DNA from: Streptomyces californicus
GTDB lineage: Bacteria; Actinomycetota; Actinomycetes; Streptomycetales; Streptomycetaceae
Reading direction: 5' to 3'
DNA: 64,000 nucleotides
Assembly (NCBI RefSeq): GCF_000717645.1
Contig: NZ_JNZZ01000007.1
Location: forward strand, 1-64,000
Shown in pieces: positions 8,550 to 14,979 of the stretch. The translations under genes were made by a program, and so were the position numbers. Position 1 is the first letter of the stretch. Each line of letters starts with the position of its first letter. Under the pieces are notes generated by a model. That model made no database searches, had not been told where the DNA came from, and saw nothing but the letters and a program-made list of their open reading frames with translations.

Positions 8550-8591
8550 GGGAAGGGCCTGCGCCGCGGCCGCGCGGAACAGGCCCTTCCC
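8550..8591. terminator. Bidirectional terminator, lipid operon / photolyase
   Basis: A perfect 12-bp hairpin (GGGAAGGGCCTG at 8550-8561, complement at 8580-8591, 18-base G+C loop) between the convergent DUF1295 and photolyase genes. It can serve both directions. Confidence 0.8.
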
Positions 8592-8605
8592 TCCGGCCGT
8601 ACGGG

Positions 8606-9973
8606 TCAGTCCAGGCCGCGGGCCCGTTCGAAGCGGGCCCGCGCCTCCGCCAGGTCCACCAGCGGGTCGGGGTAGTCCAGGCCCGCCCGGTCCAGGCCCT
8701 CCGCCTTCCAGGGTTCGTGGATCGCCGCGCCGTCCAGTTCCGCCAGCTCCGGCACCCACCGCCGTACGTAGTCGCCCCGGGGGTCGAAGCGCTTGCCCTG
8801 GATCACCGGGTTCAGCACCCGGTTGGGGCGGGTGTCCGTGCCGGTGCCCGCCACCCACTGCCAGTTGAGCTGGTTGTTCGCCACGTCGCCGTCGACCAGC
8901 AGGTCCAGGAAGTGGCGAGCGCCCACCCGCCAGTCCACGTACAGCGTCTTGGTGAGGAAGCTCGCGGCCAGCATCCGGGCGCGGTTGTGCATCCAGCCCT
9001 CGTGAGCGAGCTGCCGCATCGCCGCGTCGACCAGCGGGTAGCCCGTCCGCCCGGACTTCCAGGCGTCGATCTCGTCCTCGTCGGAGCGCCAGCGGTCGTG
9101 GCGCGCCCGGTAGTCGGACCAGGAGGCGTCCGGGCGGGCCGCGAGGACCTGGTGGTGGAAGTCGCGCCAGGCCAGCTGGCGGACGAAGGCCTCGCCGCCG
9201 GAACCGCCCTTCTCCCGCGCGCGGTTGGCCAGTTCGGCGGCGGAGACCGTGCCGAAGTGCAGATGGGGGGAGAGCCGGGACGTCGCGTCGCCGGCCAGGT
9301 CGTCGTGGCCGTCCTCGTAGTCGGCCATCGGACCGTTCACCCAGGACGTCACCAGCTTGCGGCCCGCGATCTCGCCGCCCCTGGCCAGCCCGGGGGAGAG
9401 GTTCTTGATCGCGTCCCGGTCGGGGAGCTCGTCGCCGGATACGTCGTCCGGGACCCGCACCGTGCGGGGAGCGGTCAGTGTGCCCCGTACTCCCTCCGCC
9501 TCCCAACGGCGGAAGTACGGGGTGAACACCGCGAAGTGGTCCTTGCCGCCCGTCGGGACCACCCGGCCCGGAGCGAGCGCGGTGACCACCGCGTCATGGG
9601 CGCGCAGTTCGCAGCCGGTGCCCTCCAGGGCCTCCCGGACGCGTTCCTCGCGCTTGGCCGCGTACCCGCTGACCCCGGCCGCGATGTGCACGGAGGCCGC
9701 CCCGGTCCGCTCGACCACCCGTTTCACCTCACGGGCCGCGTCGCCCCGGCGGACGACCAGCCGGCCGCCCCGCTCCCGGAGCCCCGCGTCCAGGTCCGCC
9801 AGGCAGTCCGCGAGGAACGCCAGCCGGTTGGGCGCGTCGAATCCGGCGCGGTGGACGGCGTCGTCCCGGACGAACAGCGGGACGACCTCGTCCGCGTCCC
9901 GCAGGGCGGCACGCAGCACCGGATTGTCGTGCAGACGCAGATCGGAGGTGAACAGCACCACCGCGACACTCAT
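8606..9973 (-). CDS. phr: Deoxyribodipyrimidine photolyase
   Basis: A 455-residue FAD flavoprotein that repairs UV pyrimidine dimers with light energy. It has the N-terminal antenna-pigment domain (VAVVLFTSDLRLHDNP at the start) and the C-terminal FAD domain, with the diagnostic WMHNRARMLAASFLTK, YVDWR and GDVANNQLNWQWVAGTGTD blocks and the TRPNRVLNP motif. The length is normal. It lies 82 bases after the anti-sigma gene on the same strand with no terminator between them, so it is probably read from the sigK promoter. A photolyase with CFA-like and DUF1365 genes also occurs in proteobacterial light/singlet-oxygen regulons. A cryptochrome function cannot be excluded. Confidence 0.92.
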   Translation of the reverse strand: MSVAVVLFTSDLRLHDNPVLRAALRDADEVVPLFVRDDAVHRAGFDAPNRLAFLADCLADLDAGLRERGGRLVVRRGDAAREVKRVVERTGAASVHIAAGVSGYAAKREERVREALEGTGCELRAHDAVVTALAPGRVVPTGGKDHFAVFTPYFRRWEAEGVRGTLTAPRTVRVPDDVSGDELPDRDAIKNLSPGLARGGEIAGRKLVTSWVNGPMADYEDGHDDLAGDATSRLSPHLHFGTVSAAELANRAREKGGSGGEAFVRQLAWRDFHHQVLAARPDASWSDYRARHDRWRSDEDEIDAWKSGRTGYPLVDAAMRQLAHEGWMHNRARMLAASFLTKTLYVDWRVGARHFLDLLVDGDVANNQLNWQWVAGTGTDTRPNRVLNPVIQGKRFDPRGDYVRRWVPELAELDGAAIHEPWKAEGLDRAGLDYPDPLVDLAEARARFERARGLD

Positions 9974-10055
9974 GGAACACCGGCTCCCTTGCGTTGTACG
10001 TGATCGTGCGGGTCGGGCGGTCGGACGGTGACCGGGCGGTCAGGCGCCGGGGACG

Positions 10056-10808
10056 TCAGGCGGTCGGGAAGTCCATCAGCGCCACCGGGGACGAGGTCGG
10101 TTCGGCGGAGCCCCCGGCCGGCTCGACCGTGATCCCCATCCCGGACGCCCGGTCCACCGGTCCGTCCAGCAGCACCGCGTCGTCACTCGCCTTCGGGTCC
10201 ATCAGGCCGGCCGAACGCATCGTGCCCGCGTCGTTGAACCAGAGCTGGTAGACCTTGCCGCTCGGCGGCCGTTCCATGCCCGAGGCCAGGAACACCGCCC
10301 GATTGCGGCTCTGCGAGACCACGACCGTGCCGTGCGCCCCGCCGGTCAGCTCACCCGACGACGTCTTGGCGTCCGGGGCCGAGATCACCTGCGCCAGCTC
10401 CTCGCTCTGCCGCTGCGCCCGGTCGGCCTCCTGGCGGGCGTCCTGCGCCACCTGGTTCTGCCAGACCGCGACGCCGCCGAACGCGGCGGCAGCCGCGACA
10501 CAGGCCGCGAGCGCGTAGGCGTACCACCGTCCGGTGCGCCCGGAGCCGCCGGTCCGTTCCGGTCTGCCGTGCGCCGGCGCCTCCTGGCGTACGGTCGTGA
10601 TCTCCCGCAGCACCCGGTCACGCATCTCGCGGGGCGGGGTCTCGGCCACGGCGAGGCCGAGCCGTGCGGCGGTGGCCGACAGCTCCCGTACCTCCTGGGT
10701 GCACGCCTCGCAGTCCGCCAGATGGCGTTCGAAGTCGCGCAGTTCGGTGTCCGGCAGCGCGTGCAGGGCGTAGGCCCCGGTCAGCGTGTGCAGTTCGGCC
10801 GTGCTCAT
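10056..10808 (-). CDS. rskA: RskA-type anti-sigma factor
   Basis: A 250-residue single-pass membrane protein. The N-terminal zinc anti-sigma domain has the H-x3-C-x2-C motif at His29, Cys33 and Cys36 (HLADCEAC). A membrane segment lies at about 95-116, followed by a coiled linker rich in Q, E, A and R and an extracytoplasmic RskA domain (about 140-250, with VVVSQSRNRAVFLASGM and KVYQLWF). It would hold the SigK-type factor at the membrane and release it on redox or proteolytic signals. The ATG at 10808 overlaps the sigma stop as ATGA. The same gene order occurs for sigK-rskA in mycobacteria. Confidence 0.9.
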   Translation of the reverse strand: MSTAELHTLTGAYALHALPDTELRDFERHLADCEACTQEVRELSATAARLGLAVAETPPREMRDRVLREITTVRQEAPAHGRPERTGGSGRTGRWYAYALAACVAAAAAFGGVAVWQNQVAQDARQEADRAQRQSEELAQVISAPDAKTSSGELTGGAHGTVVVSQSRNRAVFLASGMERPPSGKVYQLWFNDAGTMRSAGLMDPKASDDAVLLDGPVDRASGMGITVEPAGGSAEPTSSPVALMDFPTA

Positions 10809-11389
10809 GCGCTCACCCCCAGGCAGTCCCGCAGCCGGATGAGCCCGTCGCGGAGCCGTGTCTTGATGGTGCCCAGCGGCACGGAGAGCAGTTCGGAGAC
10901 CTCACGGTAGGTCAGGCCCCGGTAGTAGGCGAGCGTCACCGACTCCCGCTGCAACTCGGACAGGGTGCGCAGACAGCGCCGCACCTGTTCCCTCTCCAGC
11001 CTGCTCTCGACCTGTTCGGTCACCTCGTCGAAGGCGGGCGTCCTCTCCAGCAGCGCCGCCTTGTGCTCCCGGGCGGCGGCGGCCTCGGCGGAGCGGACCC
11101 GGTCGACGGCCCGGTGGTGCGCCAGCGTCAGCACCCAGTTCATCGCGCTGCCCCGGGAGGGCTGGTAGCGGGGCGCGGTGCGCCACACCTCCACCAGCAC
11201 CTCCTGGGCGACCTCCTCCGACTGGGCCGGGTCGCGCAGCACACTGCGCACCAGACCCAGCACCGGGCGGCTCACCGCGTCGTACACCGCGGCGAACGCG
11301 TCCTGGTCGCCCCGGGCGACCCGCACCAGAAGCTCCTGGAGATCGGGACCCGGCAAGGGCACCCCACTGATGTGTACGGCTTCCTTCAC
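10805..11389 (-). CDS. sigK: ECF sigma factor, SigK type (ECF19)
   Basis: A 194-residue ECF sigma factor: region 2 at about 35-100 (EVAQEVLVEVW, GSAMNWVLTLAHHRAVDRVR) and region 4 at about 138-188 (LAYYRGLTYREVSELLSVPLGTIKTRLRDG is its helix-turn-helix). The GTG at 11389 is chosen because GGAGG lies 8 bases upstream and a SigK-type promoter about 40 bases upstream; longer in-frame starts would lie across that promoter. Neighbouring anti-sigma, photolyase and lipid genes, plus a matching promoter before itself, the lipid operon and the fasciclin gene, point to a self-regulating SigK regulon. Confidence 0.9.
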   Translation of the reverse strand: MKEAVHISGVPLPGPDLQELLVRVARGDQDAFAAVYDAVSRPVLGLVRSVLRDPAQSEEVAQEVLVEVWRTAPRYQPSRGSAMNWVLTLAHHRAVDRVRSAEAAAAREHKAALLERTPAFDEVTEQVESRLEREQVRRCLRTLSELQRESVTLAYYRGLTYREVSELLSVPLGTIKTRLRDGLIRLRDCLGVSA

Positions 11390-11428
11390 GCGGGTTTCCT
11401 CCCGGGACGATCGTGGCTTCCGGCAGTT

Positions 11429-11456
11429 ATTCGGAGCCGGCGACCGTACGGATTGG
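11429..11456 (-). promoter_or_regulatory. SigK-type promoter of sigK
   Basis: On the minus strand: CCAATCC (11456-11450), 15 bases, CCGAAT (11434-11429), then the GTG start at 11389 after a short leader. The -10 hexamer is identical to the mycobacterial SigK -10 as I recall it. Position before the sigma gene implies positive autoregulation. Confidence 0.75.
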
Positions 11457-11664
11457 TCGGATTCCGCGATCTTTCCAGAACGGGCCCGCGAGGGTGCGCG
11501 CGCCCCGGCCCCGGCGGGCGTTTCGCGCCGCCGCCCGCCGGGGGGAGCGGAGGCCCGGCACATCCGGCGGCCCGGCACACGCGGCGGTCCCTGACACCTC
11601 CGCCCGGAGTGGCAGCGGGCGCCGGGTGCGTCCCGCCGCTGCCCGCACCCCTCCCGGCATGCGC

Positions 11665-11701
11665 GGACCCCGCCCGCCGCGCGATGCGGCGGACGGGGTC
11701 C
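11665..11701. terminator. Terminator after siderophore-interacting gene
   Basis: GGACCCCGCCCGCCGC (11665-11680), a 5-base loop and its complement (11686-11701) with one mismatch. It lies about 70 bases beyond the stop of the leftward gene that ends at 11772. Confidence 0.65.
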
Positions 11702-11771
11702 GAAGGTCCGGGGCGGGCGGGCGGAAGGCCCCGTCCGCTGAGCGCGATCGTCCGCTGAGCGCGACCGGCCG

Positions 11772-12623
11772 CTACGCGGCGGCCGTGCCGCTCTCCTGCT
11801 CGCGCTCCACCTGCTCGTTCCACTCGCGCTTGACGGCGCGCCAGGCGTCGTCGTTCTGGCCGAGCCGCCAGTAGCCCGAGATCGACAGCTGCGCCAGCGG
11901 GATCTGCCGCTCCACCCGCAGGTAGCGGCGGATCTCCTTCACGAAGCCCGCCTCCCCGTGCACGAACGCCTGGATACGGCCCTCGGGGAAGTCCAGCCCC
12001 TTCACGGCCGCGGTCAGCAGCTCGCCGACGGGGCGGTCGCCGCGGTGCAGCCAGGTCACGGCCACCCCGTCCGGCGTCACGATCTTCTGCTCCTCCGAGG
12101 CGTCCGGCACCTCGACGAAGGCGTGCACCAGCGCGCCCACGGGCATCTGCTCCAGCGCCGCCGCGATGGCCGGCAGCGCGCTCTCGTCGCCGGCCATCAG
12201 GTGCCAGTCCGCCGACGCGTCCGGGCCGTAACCGCCGCCGGGGCCGAGGAAGGTCACCTGCTCGCCCACCCGCGCCCGCTGGGCCCACGGCCCCGCGAGG
12301 CCCTCGTCGCCGTGCACGACGAAGTCGACGGCCATCTCCTTGGCGTCCGGGTCCCACGAACGCACGGTGTACGTACGGGTGGTGGGCCACAGCTCGCGCG
12401 GGTGGCTCTCCCGGATCGCGGCCATGTCGAACGGGTGGGCGTAGTCCGCGCCCTCCGGTGCGAAGCACAGCTTGATGTAATGGTCGGTGAAGCCGGAGAG
12501 GGCGAAGTCGGCGAGACCTTCACCGCCGAGGACCACCCGCACCATGTGCGGGGTGATCTGCTCGGTGCGCACGACCTGCGCCCCCTGGGCCTTGGGTCCC
12601 TGACGGGCCGGCCGCTCTGCCAC
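11772..12623 (-). CDS. Siderophore-interacting FAD-binding protein
   Basis: A 283-residue cytoplasmic ferric-siderophore reductase of the ViuB/YqjH type. The FAD-binding part carries RTYTVR at 83-88 (the R-x-Y-T/S pattern), and the NAD(P)H-binding part has LMAGDESALPAIAAALE. The SIP-family C-terminus ends with GYWRLGQNDDAW at about 252-263. It reduces iron in imported ferric siderophores to release it. The GTG at 12623 is preceded by GGGAG. An iron-box palindrome lies about 20 bases upstream, so it should be repressed by a DmdR/IdeR-type regulator when iron is plentiful. It seems to be a single-gene unit. Confidence 0.92.
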   Translation of the reverse strand: MAERPARQGPKAQGAQVVRTEQITPHMVRVVLGGEGLADFALSGFTDHYIKLCFAPEGADYAHPFDMAAIRESHPRELWPTTRTYTVRSWDPDAKEMAVDFVVHGDEGLAGPWAQRARVGEQVTFLGPGGGYGPDASADWHLMAGDESALPAIAAALEQMPVGALVHAFVEVPDASEEQKIVTPDGVAVTWLHRGDRPVGELLTAAVKGLDFPEGRIQAFVHGEAGFVKEIRRYLRVERQIPLAQLSISGYWRLGQNDDAWRAVKREWNEQVEREQESGTAAA

Positions 12624-12643
12624 GAGGTTCTCCCTGGTTCGAT

Positions 12644-12665
12644 TACTTAGGCATACCTAAGCTAA
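12644..12665 (-). promoter_or_regulatory. Iron box (DmdR/IdeR operator)
   Basis: The core TTAGGCATACCTAA (12647-12660) within a longer TTA...TAA frame closely fits the actinobacterial iron-regulator site (TTAGGTTAGGCTAACCTAA). It lies just upstream of the siderophore-interacting gene start, in a position to block its promoter. Confidence 0.8.
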
Positions 12666-12676
12666 CACCTCGGGGG

Positions 12677-13612
12677 TCAGTGCTGAAGAGCGGTCAGGAG
12701 GCGTGACACCGCGCCGCCCAGTCCCCACCGCCCGGCCAGCGCCTCCAGGGCGGCCGGATCGCGCGGCTCACGCGGCAGCGCCGGGTCGAAATCGGGCAGG
12801 GGGACGTCGTCGGCCACCCGGACGACCTTCGGCGCCACGGCCACGTACGCGCGCGACTCGTCCAGCCGCTTGCGCTGTGAGGGGGTCAGCTTCGCCTTCG
12901 GGTCGTCCACCGCCGCCATGATCCCGTCGAGATCGCCGAACGCGTCCAGCAGCTTTGCCGCCGTCTTCTCGCCGATCCCGGGGACGCCCGGGAGTCCGTC
13001 GCTCGGGTCGCCGCGCAGCAGCGCCAGATCGACGTAGCCCGCGCCGTCCACGCCGTACTTCTCGCGGAGCCACGCCTCGTCGGTCATCTGGAGCGTGCCG
13101 ACGCCCTTGAGCGGATACAGCACGCGCACCTCGCGGGCGTCGTCGACGAGCTGGTACAGATCGCGGTCGCCGGTGACGATGTCCACCGGGCCGGCCGCCC
13201 GCGCCGTCAAGGTCCCGATGACGTCGTCCGCCTCGTACGGCGTGGCGCCGACGCGGGCGATCCCGAGGGCCGCCAGCACGTCCTCGATGATCGGGACCTG
13301 CGGGGAGAGCGTGTCGGGGACCTCCTCCTCGTCGGTCTGCCCGGCGGGCGTCTCCTCGGCGACCCGGTGCGCCTTGTACGTCGGGATCAGATCGACCCGC
13401 CACTGCGGGCGCCAGTCGTTGTCCCAGCAGGCGACCAGGTCGTCCGGCCGGTGGTCCTGCACCAGCCGGCCGATGAAGTCGAGGAGTCCGCGCACGGCGT
13501 TCACGGGCGTCCCGTCCGGCGCGCGCACCGAGTCGGGCACCCCGAAGTAGGCGCGGAAGTACAGGGAGGCGGTGTCGAGGAGCATCAGGCGTCGCGTCAC
13601 GGCTCCGATCAT
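12677..13612 (-). CDS. 5'-3' exonuclease (PolI N-domain / FEN-like)
   Basis: A 311-residue stand-alone homologue of the 5' nuclease domain of DNA polymerase I. The metal-binding acidic blocks are present: LLDTASLYFRAYF near the N-terminus, PYEADDVIGTL, TGDRDLYQLVDD and the helix-hairpin-helix RGDPSDGLPGVPGIGEKTAAKLL. It would remove 5' flaps or RNA primers. The ATG at 13612 gives MIGAVTRRLML; a GTG at 13600 (VTRRLML) is equally possible, with CGGAG before it. It has no polymerase domain. It lies back to back with the transporter operon whose leader begins about 115 bases away. Confidence 0.9.
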   Translation of the reverse strand: MIGAVTRRLMLLDTASLYFRAYFGVPDSVRAPDGTPVNAVRGLLDFIGRLVQDHRPDDLVACWDNDWRPQWRVDLIPTYKAHRVAEETPAGQTDEEEVPDTLSPQVPIIEDVLAALGIARVGATPYEADDVIGTLTARAAGPVDIVTGDRDLYQLVDDAREVRVLYPLKGVGTLQMTDEAWLREKYGVDGAGYVDLALLRGDPSDGLPGVPGIGEKTAAKLLDAFGDLDGIMAAVDDPKAKLTPSQRKRLDESRAYVAVAPKVVRVADDVPLPDFDPALPREPRDPAALEALAGRWGLGGAVSRLLTALQH

Positions 13613-13726
13613 GCCCCACCGCGCCGACAGTCGCCGTCGGTAACCGCTTACTACCGCTCCGTGGCTGGCCAGTGAGCTGGATCACTCTCTTGTTTGAGTC
13701 GTGTAAGTACGGGCAGGCGCGCCATC

Positions 13727-13823
13727 GGAGCGAACCACGTCGCATTTTCAACTAGTGCATGTGCCACGCGGACGGAATCCGCATCGCTCCACGGTCTGCC
13801 GGAGGGGGTGGCAGACCGTTTTT
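13727..13823 (+). promoter_or_regulatory. Structured leader / attenuator of the betaine-type transporter
   Basis: A long-range helix GGAGCGA (13727-13733) with TCGCTCC (13784-13790) encloses a hairpin GCGGA/TCCGC (13768-13782). Directly after comes an intrinsic terminator: CGGTCTGCC (13792-13800), 9-base loop, GGCAGACCG (13810-13818), then TTTTT. TGCCAC at 13762-13767 can instead pair with GTGGCA at 13808-13813, which would break the terminator. The terminator ends 22 bases before the start codon. This is the layout of a riboswitch or attenuator. I do not recognise the class; it does not look like the ydaO (c-di-AMP) RNA. Confidence 0.6.
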
Positions 13824-13845
13824 CGGTTCAACGCGTGAGGTGTAT

Positions 13846-14979
13846 GTGTCCAGGCTGCAAGCCGAGCACTTGTACAAAGTGTTCGGCAGACGACCCGATG
13901 AAGCCGTGCGGAAGCTCGAGAGCGGCTCCGACCGCGAAGAGTTGCGCGCCGACGGAACGACGGCCGCGGTGATCGACGCCTCGTTCACCGTGGAGCCGGG
14001 GCAGATCTTCGTCGTCATGGGGTTGTCCGGCTCCGGCAAGTCCACCCTGCTGCGCATGCTCAACGGCCTCCTCGAACCCACCGCGGGCCGCGTCCTGTTC
14101 GACGGCCAGGATCTGACCGCCCTGAGCCCCCGTGAGCTGCGGGACGTCCGCTCCACCAAGATCAGCATGGTGTTCCAGCACTTCGCGCTCTTCCCCCACC
14201 GGAGCGTCCTGGAGAACGCCGCCTACGGCCTGGAGGTGCAGGGCGTCTCGCGCGAGGAGCGCGAGGTGCGCGCCGCCGAGGCCCTGCGGCTCACCGGCCT
14301 CGAAGGCTGGGAGCGCTCCTGGCCCGACGAGCTGTCCGGCGGTATGCAGCAGCGCGTCGGCCTCGCCCGCGCCCTGGCCACCGACGCCGACCTGCTGCTC
14401 ATGGACGAGTCCTTCAGCGCGCTCGACCCGCTGATCCGCCGTGACATGCAGGACCAGCTCCTGGAGCTCCAGAAGCGCCTGAAGAAGACCATCGTCTTCA
14501 TCACCCACGACCTCAACGAGGCCATGCGCCTCGGCGACCGCATCGCCGTGATGCGCGACGGCGAGATCGTCCAGCTCGGCACCGCCGAGGACATCCTCGT
14601 CACCCCGGCCAACGACTACGTCGCCTCCTTCACCCAGGACGTCGACCGCTCCCGGGTCCTCACCGCGAGCGCGATCATGGCCGAACCGCACACGGTCATG
14701 GGCACCAGGGCGGCGGACGGCACGGAGCTGCGCACCCCGCAGGACGTCCTCGCCGCCGCCCCCGCCGCGGTCGAGGAGTCCACGCCGATCATCGACCTGT
14801 TCACGCCCTGCGCGCAGAGCGCGAACCCGGTCGCCGTGACCGACGCCAAGGGCAAGCTCGTCGGCGTCGTGCCCGGCTCCCGGCTGCTCGCCGTCCTCGG
14901 CGAGCCGATGACGCCCGCGGAAACCCCCCGCGACGCCGAGCCGGCGACCGCCGACACGAAGAAGGTGGCCGGTGTTTAG
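13846..14979 (+). CDS. Glycine betaine/proline ABC transporter ATPase
   Basis: A 377-residue ATP-binding subunit of the ProV/OpuAA group. It has Walker A GLSGSGKST (59-67), the signature LSGGMQQ (163-169) and Walker B LLLMDE (183-188) followed by SFSALDP. The C-terminal part from about 280 holds a single CBS-like segment (PHTVMGTRAADG to VVPGSRLLAVLGEP), the type of domain that senses ionic strength in OpuA. It powers import of compatible solutes. The GTG at 13846 follows GAGGT and gives the expected N-terminus LQAEHLYKVFG. Its stop overlaps the permease start by 8 bases. Symbol proV would be the usual name, but substrate is not proven. Confidence 0.9.
   Translation: MSRLQAEHLYKVFGRRPDEAVRKLESGSDREELRADGTTAAVIDASFTVEPGQIFVVMGLSGSGKSTLLRMLNGLLEPTAGRVLFDGQDLTALSPRELRDVRSTKISMVFQHFALFPHRSVLENAAYGLEVQGVSREEREVRAAEALRLTGLEGWERSWPDELSGGMQQRVGLARALATDADLLLMDESFSALDPLIRRDMQDQLLELQKRLKKTIVFITHDLNEAMRLGDRIAVMRDGEIVQLGTAEDILVTPANDYVASFTQDVDRSRVLTASAIMAEPHTVMGTRAADGTELRTPQDVLAAAPAAVEESTPIIDLFTPCAQSANPVAVTDAKGKLVGVVPGSRLLAVLGEPMTPAETPRDAEPATADTKKVAGV

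Larger units (their letters stand above)
11390..11771. other. Intergenic region upstream of sigK
   Basis: This 382-base gap contains the sigK ribosome binding site and promoter (11429-11456) and a terminator (11665-11701). The rest, 11470-11660, is high-GC sequence with short CCCGCC/GGGCGG runs in which I find no gene. Confidence 0.5.

Noticed and set aside
13681..13845. ydaO (c-di-AMP) riboswitch before the betaine-type transporter
   Set aside because: The conserved ydaO core sequences are not there; only the general riboswitch-like layout is supported.
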